DNA of 64,000 nt from GWE2-42-39 sp942493345. Its GTDB lineage: Bacteria; Bacteroidota; Bacteroidia; Bacteroidales; Prolixibacteraceae. The translations under genes were made by a program, and so were the position numbers. Under the pieces are notes generated by a model. That model was not told where the DNA came from, searched no databases, and saw nothing but the letters and a program-made list of their open reading frames with translations. This document shows positions 52,229 to 59,804 of this stretch, in pieces. Position 1 is the stretch's first letter; each line of letters opens with the position of its first letter. The DNA lies in the NCBI GenBank assembly GCA_942493345.1, contig OW818695.1, positions 3,286,001 through 3,350,000 on the forward strand, in the 5' to 3' direction.

Positions 52229-52597
52229 ATGGCTTTACAAAGAGGAAAAGCACAAATCCTGAAAATCTATCTTGGCGAGTCCGATCATTATCGTGGAAAA
52301 CCGCTGTACGAGGCGCTACTGCTCGAAGCCCGCGAAATCGGAATGGCAGGAGCCACTGCGTACAAAGGAATGTTGTCGTTTGGTGCCAGCCATTCAATTC
52401 ATACCCTGAAAATATTTGCCCTTTCATCCGATCTTCCGGTAATTGTTGAGATTGTCGATTCATCAGAAAAAATTAGCGCGTTTGCTGAAAGGGCTAATGA
52501 AATGCTTGAGAAATCGGGGAAAGGCGGACTGGTTACGATTCAGGATTTGGAGGTCATTAATTATAAACCGGGAGAAAAATACAAGCAGGTTGAATGA
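52229..52597 (+). CDS. DUF190 protein
   Basis: A 122-residue soluble protein with a GlnB-like (PII-type) fold. MALQRGKAQILKIYLGESDHYRGKPLYEALLLEAREIGMAGATAYKG is the family's opening, with the LY-x-ALL-x-AREIG block. The start at 52229 is chosen because the longer frame upstream only shadows crcB. DUF190 genes commonly follow crcB and are suspected to modulate fluoride export, but no mechanism is established. Confidence 0.92.
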   Translation: MALQRGKAQILKIYLGESDHYRGKPLYEALLLEAREIGMAGATAYKGMLSFGASHSIHTLKIFALSSDLPVIVEIVDSSEKISAFAERANEMLEKSGKGGLVTIQDLEVINYKPGEKYKQVE

Positions 52598-52652
52598 GTT
52601 TAAACGATTGATTGTAAATCATTTTCCTTAAACTTTATTTCTCCTGATTTGT

Positions 52653-52660
52653 TATATTTG
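52653..52660 (+). promoter_or_regulatory. -7 box of eno
   Basis: TATATTTG, an exact TAnnTTTG, 56 bp before the enolase ATG. No perfect -33 element is seen at the right distance. Confidence 0.5.
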
Positions 52661-52716
52661 TTTTATTTTGATTGAATTCAAAAACACAAAAGTTTAATTT
52701 TAAATTATAAAATACC

Positions 52717-54018
52717 ATGTTAATCAATAAAGTAGTTGGTAGAGAAATTCTGGATTCGCGCGGTAATCCAACCATAGAAGTTGAAATTACCCTTGAATGT
52801 GGCGCCGTTGGTTTGGCTGCTGTTCCTTCAGGTGCATCAACCGGAGAAAACGAAGCCATTGAGTTACGCGATGGCGACAAAGGCCGCTACCTGGGCAAAG
52901 GCGTTCTGAAAGCCGTTGAAAATGTAAACGGATTAATTGCACGCGAAATTCTAGGTATGGATGCGAGCGACCAAATTGCGATCGACAAAAAACTATTGCA
53001 ACTCGACGGTACAAAAACAAAAAGCAAACTGGGAGCCAACGCCATATTGGGCGTTTCGCTGGCTGTTGCCAAAGCTGCTGCTGCTGCACTGGGTCTTCCA
53101 TTATACCGCTATATTGGCGGAATCAATGCAAAAACACTGCCTGTTCCGATGATGAATATCATCAATGGCGGTTCTCACTCCGATGCTCCTATCGCTTTTC
53201 AGGAATTCATGATTCGTCCGATTGGCGCTCCTTCGTTCCGCGAAGGGTTGCGAATGGGAGCTGAAGTATTCCACAGTCTGAAGAAAGTATTGCATAATCG
53301 TGGTTTGAGTACTGCTGTTGGCGATGAAGGTGGTTTTGCCCCGAAATTAAAAGGGACGGAAGACGCATTGAACTCGATCATCGAAGCGATCAAAAACGCC
53401 GGGTACAAACCGGGTCGCAAGGAAGATGGTGGCGATGTTTCAATTGCTTTGGATTGTGCTGCTTCTGAATTTTATGAAGGCGGAGTATACGATTATAGTA
53501 AATTTGAAGGAACAGGCGGTGCAAAACGCACTTCTGAAGAACAGGTTGCTTACCTCGCCGAATTGGTTGCCAAATTCCCGATCGATTCAATTGAAGACGG
53601 GATGGATGAAGGCGACTGGAAAGGATGGGTGGCTTTAACCCAGAAATTGGGCGACAAATGCCAGTTGGTAGGCGACGATTTGTTTGTAACCAACGTTGAG
53701 TACCTGAAAAAAGGAATCGAACTGGGTGCTGCCAACTCAATTCTTATTAAAGTAAACCAGATTGGTACATTGACCGAAACACTTGATGCCATTGAAATGG
53801 CGCATCGTGCAGGTTATACTTCCGTGACTTCACACCGTTCAGGCGAAACGGAAGATTCGACCATTGCCGACATCGCTGTTGCAACCAATTCGGGTCAAAT
53901 TAAAACCGGTTCGCTGAGTCGTTCCGACCGTATGGCTAAATACAACCAGTTGCTTCGTATCGAAGAACAATTGGGCAATACAGCCCTTTACGGGTACAAA
54001 AAAGTATACAAGAAGTAA
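52717..54018 (+). CDS. eno: Enolase
   Basis: Glycolytic enzyme converting 2-phosphoglycerate to phosphoenolpyruvate. The protein has 433 residues, full length. REILDSRGNPTIEVE, GANAILGVSLA, the Mg-binding ED of DSIEDGMDEGDWKGW, the catalytic Lys in ILIKVNQIGT and the substrate-loop SHRSGETEDSTIAD are all intact. It is a single-gene unit with a promoter and a bidirectional terminator. Confidence 0.98.
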   Translation: MLINKVVGREILDSRGNPTIEVEITLECGAVGLAAVPSGASTGENEAIELRDGDKGRYLGKGVLKAVENVNGLIAREILGMDASDQIAIDKKLLQLDGTKTKSKLGANAILGVSLAVAKAAAAALGLPLYRYIGGINAKTLPVPMMNIINGGSHSDAPIAFQEFMIRPIGAPSFREGLRMGAEVFHSLKKVLHNRGLSTAVGDEGGFAPKLKGTEDALNSIIEAIKNAGYKPGRKEDGGDVSIALDCAASEFYEGGVYDYSKFEGTGGAKRTSEEQVAYLAELVAKFPIDSIEDGMDEGDWKGWVALTQKLGDKCQLVGDDLFVTNVEYLKKGIELGAANSILIKVNQIGTLTETLDAIEMAHRAGYTSVTSHRSGETEDSTIADIAVATNSGQIKTGSLSRSDRMAKYNQLLRIEEQLGNTALYGYKKVYKK

Positions 54019-54035
54019 TTTCAGAAAGGCAAAAG

Positions 54036-54068
54036 AAAAAGCCACTCCAAAAAGGAATGGCTTTTTTT
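54036..54068. terminator. Bidirectional terminator between eno and rplI
   Basis: AGCCACTCC (54040-54048) and GGAATGGCT (54054-54062) form a 9-bp stem with one mismatch around AAAAA. T runs follow on both strands, so it serves the convergent eno and rpsF-rpsR-rplI units. Confidence 0.85.
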
Positions 54069-54105
54069 ATCTGTTTGAAAAAAAAATCTGTGAGTGATTA
54101 ACTAA

Positions 54106-54552
54106 TTATTCCGAAACAACTTCGAATTCAATTTCAACTACCACTTCTTTGTGAAGTTTAATTTTGGCAGTAAACTTGCCTACTTCTTTAATGCTGTCGT
54201 CGGCAATTAAAATTTGTTTCCGGTCGATTTCGAAACCTTTTTTATTGATAGCTTCGGCAAGCATGATGGTATTTACCGAACCGAAAATTTTACCGGTGGT
54301 GCTGGTTTTTGCGCCAATCACCAGTTGTTTGCTTTTCAACTGTTCTGCAATTTCCAAAGCAGCCGCTTTCAGTTTAGCTTCCTTATGCGCCTTTTGTCTG
54401 ATGTTTTCAGCCAACACTTTTTTGGCCGATTCGGTGGCTACAATAGCCATCTTCTGGGGAATCAAAAAGTTACGACCGTAACCGTCTTTCACTTTTACGA
54501 TGTCGTCTTTCGACCCCAATCTTGTTACATCTTGTAATAATATAATTTCCAT
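54106..54552 (-). CDS. rplI: 50S ribosomal protein L9
   Basis: Ribosomal protein of 148 residues. The N-terminal domain (MEIILLQDVTRLGSKDDIVKVKDGYGRNFLIP) and the long linker helix leading to the C-terminal rRNA-binding domain are complete. It is the last gene of the rpsF-rpsR-rplI operon, 16 bp after rpsR. Confidence 0.97.
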   Translation of the reverse strand: MEIILLQDVTRLGSKDDIVKVKDGYGRNFLIPQKMAIVATESAKKVLAENIRQKAHKEAKLKAAALEIAEQLKSKQLVIGAKTSTTGKIFGSVNTIMLAEAINKKGFEIDRKQILIADDSIKEVGKFTAKIKLHKEVVVEIEFEVVSE

Positions 54553-54568
54553 TTCTTGCTGCTTTAAA

Positions 54569-54838
54569 TTATTTCATCATGTCGGTAACATAAGGCAGTA
54601 AAGCCAAATGACGAGCCCTTTTCACTGCCTGGGCCACTTTACGTTGATATTTTAAAGAAGTCCCGGTGATACGGCGTGGTAAAATTTTACCTTGCTCGTT
54701 CAGGAATTTTTTCAAAAATTCAGGGTCTTTGTAATCAACGAACTTAATTTTGTTCTTTTTAAAGCGGCAATACTTTTTCTTTTTGATCTCAACCGACGGT
54801 GGTGTCAGGTAGCGGATTTCACTTTGATTTGTTGTCAT
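54569..54838 (-). CDS. rpsR: 30S ribosomal protein S18
   Basis: Ribosomal protein of 89 residues. KFVDYKDPEFLKKFLNEQGKILPRRITGTS followed by QRKVAQAVKRARHLALLPYV is the conserved S18 body, which pairs with S6 on the 30S platform. It sits 3 bp after rpsF. Confidence 0.97.
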   Translation of the reverse strand: MTTNQSEIRYLTPPSVEIKKKKYCRFKKNKIKFVDYKDPEFLKKFLNEQGKILPRRITGTSLKYQRKVAQAVKRARHLALLPYVTDMMK

Positions 54839-54841
54839 CGT

Positions 54842-55195
54842 TTAGGCCTCCTTTTCAGTTTGTACTTTCGACTTGTTTTTTCTTCTCTCGCTGTACGCTG
54901 CTGCGTATTTGTCCATCTTGAAAGTCAGGAAACGGATGATACGTTCATCGCGTTTGAACTGAATTTCCAGTCTCTGAACCATGGAAGGATCGGCCTTAAA
55001 TTCGAACAGATTGTAAAAACCTGTGGACTTTTTCTGGATTGGGTAGGCTAATTTGCGCAATCCCCAGTCCTCTTCATTCAAAAACTCGCCGCCTTCTTCG
55101 GTGACAAAGTCTTTGAATTTCTTTACCGTTTCCTTTACCTGAACATCAGATAAAACGGGAGTTACAATGAAAACGGTTTCATACTGGTTTTTCAT
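54842..55195 (-). CDS. rpsF: 30S ribosomal protein S6
   Basis: Ribosomal protein of 117 residues. YETVFIVTPVLSD, GLRKLAYPIQKKSTGFYNLFEFKADP and ERIIRFLTFKMDKYA are the S6 core. The last 15 residues are a basic tail. It is the first gene of the S6-S18-L9 operon, transcribed leftward. Confidence 0.97.
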   Translation of the reverse strand: MKNQYETVFIVTPVLSDVQVKETVKKFKDFVTEEGGEFLNEEDWGLRKLAYPIQKKSTGFYNLFEFKADPSMVQRLEIQFKRDERIIRFLTFKMDKYAAAYSERRKNKSKVQTEKEA

Positions 55196-55332
55196 AAAAC
55201 TTCTAATTAGTTATACATTAAACTTTAATCCCTGTTTGGGAGGCGCAAAAATAGAAATAATTTGTTATTTATCAAACCGGTAGCAGTTATTTTTTTATTC
55301 CTGAACTATTCGGAACGGGAAACGAATGCCGG

Positions 55333-55580
55333 TCAATTAAGGGATTCCGCCTGCCTGATTTGCAGCAATTCGTCGATATACAAATCAAGTATTTCTTGTA
55401 ATTCGGGAGGTTCGACAACCTGTGCCAGCGAACGGGTACCAACCAGCCAACCTGCAAAGCCGGGCAATTCGTTGTTTGCAAATTTCATCCGAAAAGTTCC
55501 GCCAATGTTTTCTTCTTCCTGAAAGCCGTAAAAATATTTGCTTTCATCAATGATTTTTTTCCGATCGGGCGAAATGAGTT
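55333..55580 (-). pseudogene. 3' remnant of a WYL-domain transcriptional regulator
   Basis: On the minus strand this reads ...SPDRKKIIDESKYFYGF...IGGTFRMKF...GFAGWLVGTR...VVEPPELQEILDLYI and stops at 55333. It matches the last 75 or so residues of YafY/WYL-type regulators (the F-x-x-W-L...V-x-E-P-x-x-L tail). No start codon, DNA-binding domain or rest of the WYL domain is present upstream: the frame hits a stop at about 55580, where the transposase-linked DNA begins. It is probably cut by an insertion or deletion. Confidence 0.7.
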
Positions 55581-55709
55581 ATTTATGCGAATCAAGGGTT
55601 GAAGAATGATTAAGAAAAGTTCATTAAATAATTGAAAACCAAGCGGTAGAATTCGTTTAAATTCCTAAAAATCAATATCTTAGTATCAGTTTCGAATTGA
55701 TAATTAGAT

Positions 55710-56112
55710 ATGATTTCCAAGGATAAGGACGACAAGTTAATAAGAATTTACCTTTTCATCTGCGATAAGTTTGAAGAACTTCAAATTTATTGCCAAAGAT
55801 TTAGCAATAACAATAAACCGGAATTTACCGACCAAGAGATTATGACTGTATACCTGTATACCATGCATCATGAGGGACATTTCAAAGTAAAACAGATACA
55901 CCGTTTTGCCTCAGAATATCTTTGTTCGTGGTTCCCAAAAATTGGAAGCTATCAGGCTTTCAGCAATAGGCTGAGCAGGCTGTGCGGAGCCTTTACACGG
56001 CTTGTTGAACTACTTTTGACAGATTATCAACCTGAAGATTGTTGTCTTGACCAAAGATTATTGGATTCAATGCCCATTATTACCTGCTCAGGAAAACGGT
56101 CAGGGAAGAATC
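55710..56112 (+). mobile_element. Truncated IS982-family transposase
   Basis: The ATG at 55710 opens a frame matching the N-terminal 130 or so residues of IS982 transposases: an N-terminal helical region (KLIRIYLFICDKFEELQ, FTDQEIMTVYLYTMHHEG) and LDQRLLDSMPIITCSGKRSGK, which holds the first Asp of the DDE triad. Full-length members are near 290 residues; here the match stops at about 56100 and the frame runs into unrelated sequence. The element is dead. No terminal inverted repeats were recognised. Confidence 0.8.
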
Positions 56113-56147
56113 TAAAGAAGAACAGGCTAAAAAGAGAAAGAGGCCGC
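56101..56147 (+). repeat. 47-bp segment matching the 3' end of the glycerate kinase gene
   Basis: Aligns with 44351-44395 with two substitutions and two single-base gaps. It begins where the transposase similarity ends and runs into the terminator stem at 56142. Confidence 0.85.
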
Positions 56148-56172
56148 CAGAAAGATAAATCTTCCGGCGGCC
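56138..56172 (-). terminator. Terminator of the Spy-like gene
   Basis: GGCCGCC (56142-56148) pairs exactly with GGCGGCC (56166-56172), and AAGAT/ATCTT forms an inner stem. On the minus strand a T-rich tail (TCTTTCTCTTTTT) follows. It lies 38 bp after the Spy-like stop. Confidence 0.75.
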
Positions 56173-56209
56173 TTCTCTTTGTTTGTGTATAAAATTAAAT
56201 CACCCAATA

Positions 56210-56692
56210 TTACCTGTGTGGTCTCATATTGTGCTGCCTCTCCATCGGTGCTCTGTTGTGCATCATTTTTCCTTTAGCGAGATCAAGTTTGAGACGTTGT
56301 TCTTCGGTCAACTGTGAACGCATATCAATACGCTGTTTTGCCTGAATTTTCGCCATTTCAACTTTTAAAGCGCCAATTTTTTCAATGTTTTTGTTGATTG
56401 CTGCCATGTCGGGCTTTTCAGCTGTTACGAGTGTTTTTTGGTGGGCTTCGGCTTCACCTAACTCATTGCGGATGGGCTGCATTTGCTTTTGCATATCAAG
56501 CACACTTTGTTTAAATGCTCCTTTTTGGGCATCAGTCAGGTTCAGTCCATTCTCAGGTCCTCTTTTGTTTTCCATGCGCACTTCACGTTCTGGTCCACGA
56601 AAAGATTTTTTTTGACCATTTTCTTTTGGTTGGGCTATCAAGGCTGTTGTTAAACCCATCAGCATTACGAAAATTAATACTTTTGCTTTCAT
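56210..56692 (-). CDS. Spy/CpxP-family periplasmic protein
   Basis: A 160-residue secreted protein with a signal peptide to about TTALIAQ (21). It has two LTxxQ motifs, LTDAQKGAF and LTEEQRLKL, that define the Spy/CpxP family. The chain is helical, very polar, and rich in Met, Arg and Lys at both ends. Relatives are periplasmic chaperones or envelope-stress regulators; a metal or drug link is also possible for the Met/His-rich tail (MMHNRAPMERQHNMRPHR). Confidence 0.85.
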   Translation of the reverse strand: MKAKVLIFVMLMGLTTALIAQPKENGQKKSFRGPEREVRMENKRGPENGLNLTDAQKGAFKQSVLDMQKQMQPIRNELGEAEAHQKTLVTAEKPDMAAINKNIEKIGALKVEMAKIQAKQRIDMRSQLTEEQRLKLDLAKGKMMHNRAPMERQHNMRPHR

Positions 56693-56808
56693 AACCTTTA
56701 ATTTTTAAAATCGGTTTTTCTAAATTTTACTGAAATCTATTTTTAGATTAGACTGAAAGCAAAAGGTTTAATACACGACTAATTTTTAAGGGTTCTTAAC
56801 ATTTTTCT

Positions 56809-58230
56809 TTAGATAAACACGCTCATGATCAATATTGTAATGATGCCAATAACTCCGACGGTTGATTCCATTAAGGTCCATGTTTTAAATGTTTGTTTGA
56901 TATTCAGGCCGAAATATTCTTTGAACAACCAGAATCCGGAATCGTTGAAATGAGACCACATTACACTTCCTGCCCCGGTGGCCAGCACCATTAATTCGGG
57001 CGAAGTACCTGCTTGCTGGGCTATTGGAAACATGATTGGCGCGGTAGTCAGAGTTGCAACGGTGGCTGAGCCAACTGCCAGCCTGAAAACAGAAGCAATC
57101 AGAAAAGCCATCAGCAATGGGTTCATCTGAATGGAATCGGAAATGGAACGGATGTATTCAATTACATGACTGTCTTTTAAGACCTGCGAGAATGCGCCTC
57201 CGCCGGCAATAATCAAAACGATCATCGAAATGGCACCAATTGATTTGGCCGAACTGTTCATCACATCGTCCATCTTTTTCCCTTTTCGGAGGCCGAGCGT
57301 GAAAATGGCAACAATCACTGCCATGAAAAGTGCGATATTTGCATCGCTCATAAATTTGAAGAAGGTAAGAATGCCGGAAATAATGTTGGCCGAATGAAGG
57401 TTGAACCCCTTTTCAGTAAAAATCTGACGGTAAAAACCGGTAATATTTTCGAGGCCCAATTGGGTAAGTTCCGTTTTTGCCGGCGGTGAGCCAAACAACA
57501 TATCAGTCATTGCTCCGAGCAACATCAAAATAATGGGAGTAATTGCACAAAGTACGCTGATCCCCAATCCCGGTAATTCACTCTTCTCGAAATGCCGTTC
57601 CCGGAAAAGATCGGCTGGCGGCGTTACTTTAATTTCTTTTGTGAAGCGCGACAACCAAACACCGCCGATCAAACAGGCCGGAATCATCGGGATCAATCCG
57701 TACATCAATACTTTGTTCACATCTGCCTCGTAAATAAATGAAACGTATGTAGGGGCAGGGTGTGGTGGCAAAAAGCAATGTGCGACCGATAAAGCAGAGC
57801 AAAGCGGAAGAGCCAGCCAGATGGTGGGCAATTTGGTAGTAGATGCGAAAGTGAAAATTAGCGGGATTAAAACCAGGAAACTGGCATTGTACATCATGGG
57901 CAATCCAACCAGAAACCCGGTGATCAGCAAGGCATACTGGATATTTCTCAAGCCCATGAATTCGATCATTCGGAAAGTAATGGTGTGTGCGGCCCCGCTT
58001 TCTTCGAGTATTTTGCCAAGCATGGCCCCAAAGGCAAGGATCAGGACAATTTTACCCATGGTATCGCCAACCCCTTTCAATACCGAATCGAGAATGTCTA
58101 TCGGGTTCATGCTGCTTAACAACCCAACTGCAAAAGAAGTAATCAATAGTGCCAGAAAGGCATTTATTTTAAATTTGCTGATAAGGATCAGAAGGATAAA
58201 AATTCCGATTCCTACGATGAAAAGAGGCAT
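56809..58230 (-). CDS. GntP-family permease
   Basis: Second sugar-acid:proton symporter of this family in the window (473 residues, about 12 transmembrane helices). GVGDTMGKIVLILAFGAMLGKILEESGAA, GLPMMYNASFLVLIPLIF, HCFLPPHPAPTYVSF and GAGSVMWSHFNDSGFWLFKEYFG are family blocks. It differs from the copy at 41710 (for example PPHPAPTYVS against PPHPGATAAA) and is closer to the gluconate branch. No kinase gene is beside it, so the substrate is open. Confidence 0.9.
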   Translation of the reverse strand: MPLFIVGIGIFILLILISKFKINAFLALLITSFAVGLLSSMNPIDILDSVLKGVGDTMGKIVLILAFGAMLGKILEESGAAHTITFRMIEFMGLRNIQYALLITGFLVGLPMMYNASFLVLIPLIFTFASTTKLPTIWLALPLCSALSVAHCFLPPHPAPTYVSFIYEADVNKVLMYGLIPMIPACLIGGVWLSRFTKEIKVTPPADLFRERHFEKSELPGLGISVLCAITPIILMLLGAMTDMLFGSPPAKTELTQLGLENITGFYRQIFTEKGFNLHSANIISGILTFFKFMSDANIALFMAVIVAIFTLGLRKGKKMDDVMNSSAKSIGAISMIVLIIAGGGAFSQVLKDSHVIEYIRSISDSIQMNPLLMAFLIASVFRLAVGSATVATLTTAPIMFPIAQQAGTSPELMVLATGAGSVMWSHFNDSGFWLFKEYFGLNIKQTFKTWTLMESTVGVIGIITILIMSVFI

Positions 58231-58436
58231 AATAGTTTGGTTAATTAGTTTGGTATAAAGATAAAAATTAACTGACAGGCAACATTATTTTAGTCATTAC
58301 GATAGCGAATTTATTGTTTTAAAGGAGTTCGATCTGAAAAATAATCGTTTGAGATGAAACAATAAAGTACCTGAGAGACAACGTGCCAAAGTAAGAAACC
58401 AGCTATTAAAAATGAAATTTGTACAAAATATTGAGT

Positions 58437-58473
58437 TTCTTCATCCGATGACTCAAAGTCATCGGATGAAGAA
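58437..58473. other. Perfect 17-bp inverted repeat 3' of cysK
   Basis: TTCTTCATCCGATGACT (58437-58453) and its exact complement (58457-58473) surround CAA. On the minus strand it begins 13 bp after the cysK stop. No T-run follows, so it is not a textbook terminator but may end or stabilise the cysK transcript. Confidence 0.7.
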
Positions 58474-58486
58474 TGGATCGGGTTCA

Positions 58487-59398
58487 TCAGAACAAACCTT
58501 CGACCGACAGGTAACGTTCACCAGTGTCGTAGGCGAAAGTCAGTATTTTTGAACCTTTCGGCAACTCTTTAATTTTCTTTGCCACGGCGGCCAGCGATGC
58601 CCCGGAGGAAATGCCCACCAGCAAGCCTTCTTCTTTTGCGGCTCGTTGTGCGTACCCAAAGGCTTCGTCTTTCGAAACCTGGATTGTTCCATCCAACAGC
58701 GAAGTGTGTAAATTTTCAGGAATAAAACCGGCACCAATGCCCTGAATCGGGTGGGGACCGGGCGCGCCTCCGCTGATAACCGGCGACAACTCCGGTTCCA
58801 CGGCAAAAACTTTCAGGTTCGGGTATTTTGCTTTCAGCGCTTGGCTCACTCCTGTAATGTGTCCGCCCGATCCGACCCCGGTAATCAGATAATCGAAGCC
58901 TTCGGGGAAGTCGCGGATGATTTCCTGCGCCGTTTTTTCGCGGTGTGCATCAATATTCGCCGGATTATCGAACTGCGACGGAATCCATGCATTGGGCGTT
59001 TCCTGTGTAATTTCCTGCGCTTTCTGAATGGCCCCTTTCATTCCCTTTTCGCGGGGCGTTAAAACCAGCTCGGCTCCATACGCGGTCAATATTCTGCGGC
59101 GTTCGATACTCATCGATTCCGGCATGACCAAAATCAGCTTGTATTTTTTTACTGCAGCTACCAGGGCAAGGCCAATTCCTGTGTTTCCTGAAGTGGGTTC
59201 GACCAGAATGCTTTCCGGATTTAGGATGCCTGCTGCTTCTGCTGCCTCAATCATCGAAAGGGCAATGCGGTCTTTGATGCTTCCGCCCGGGTTGGTCTTT
59301 TCTACTTTTGCATAAACTTCATATCCTTCCGGATACAAATTGTTGATCCGCACCAGCGGACTGTTCCCGATCGTTTCGAGAATGTTGTTTGCTTTCAT
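58487..59398 (-). CDS. cysK: Cysteine synthase A
   Basis: O-acetylserine sulfhydrylase making cysteine from O-acetylserine and sulfide. The protein has 303 residues. The PLP lysine is Lys42 in GGSIKDRIA, substrate loop TSGNTG is at 69-74, and the phosphate-binding loop is GVGSGGHITG. GISSGA near the C-terminus contacts the cofactor ring. The gene is preceded by a 400-bp gap holding a terminator and a candidate small RNA. Sulfide assimilation fits a cell that also releases sulfate with four sulfatases, though no direct link is shown. Confidence 0.95.
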   Translation of the reverse strand: MKANNILETIGNSPLVRINNLYPEGYEVYAKVEKTNPGGSIKDRIALSMIEAAEAAGILNPESILVEPTSGNTGIGLALVAAVKKYKLILVMPESMSIERRRILTAYGAELVLTPREKGMKGAIQKAQEITQETPNAWIPSQFDNPANIDAHREKTAQEIIRDFPEGFDYLITGVGSGGHITGVSQALKAKYPNLKVFAVEPELSPVISGGAPGPHPIQGIGAGFIPENLHTSLLDGTIQVSKDEAFGYAQRAAKEEGLLVGISSGASLAAVAKKIKELPKGSKILTFAYDTGERYLSVEGLF

Positions 59399-59461
59399 TT
59401 GTTTAATTTTTAAAGTGATTCTTATGATTTCTGTGTCAATATTCGTTTTTTAATAAAACAA

Positions 59462-59492
59462 AAAGGCCCTCCTGAATTTCAGGAAGGCCTTT
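59462..59492 (-). terminator. Intrinsic terminator upstream of cysK
   Basis: AAAGGCC (59462-59468) plus TCCTGA (59470-59475) pair with TCAGGA (59479-59484) plus GGCCTTT (59486-59492) with one C/A mismatch. On the minus strand TTTTTG and further T follow. It is more than 300 bp past the ABC permease stop, so it more likely ends a short transcript in between. Confidence 0.8.
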
Positions 59493-59635
59493 GTATAATC
59501 TGATTATTATTTTTCAATCAAGTCAGGTACAAATACAACAACTTCCTGTGGAAAGATTTCCACAGCAACACATAACCATATATGCAAAGTTGTTCTTCAT
59601 TTGTTCAGCAATAATACAAAAAATCGAATTGAGTG
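59462..59635 (-). ncRNA. Candidate structured small RNA
   Basis: The 406-bp gap between the ABC permease gene and cysK has no gene, but the minus strand can fold into a long rod. The pairs are (plus coordinates): CTGTGGAAA/TTTCCACAG (59546-59554 with 59557-59565), AACAACTT/AAGTTGTT (59537-59544 with 59587-59594), ACAAAT/ATTTGT (59529-59534 with 59599-59604) and TATTATT/AATAATA (59505-59511 with 59610-59616), with an asymmetric internal loop. The terminator at 59462-59492 follows. Size (about 170 nt) and rod shape recall 6S RNA, but this is not proven. The 5' end is approximate; a TTTG near 59628-59640 on the minus strand is a weak -7 candidate. Confidence 0.4.
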
Positions 59636-59804
59636 CAAATAAGTCTGTTATCTATTTCTTTAAAACAAACAATATTTAATGTTTGTTCTCCGGAAAGAAA
59701 AAATATTTTTATTGAAAATCAGGTGTTGCCCTGATTTTAATTGCTTTCAGTCGGATGTTGTCATTCCGGTTGTCATTTCTGGTTATTCAATTATTCATGG
59801 CCAT

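Noticed and set aside
55262..55522. Plus-strand open frame downstream of rpsF
   Set aside because: It is the shadow of the WYL regulator remnant on the minus strand, which has clear family similarity.
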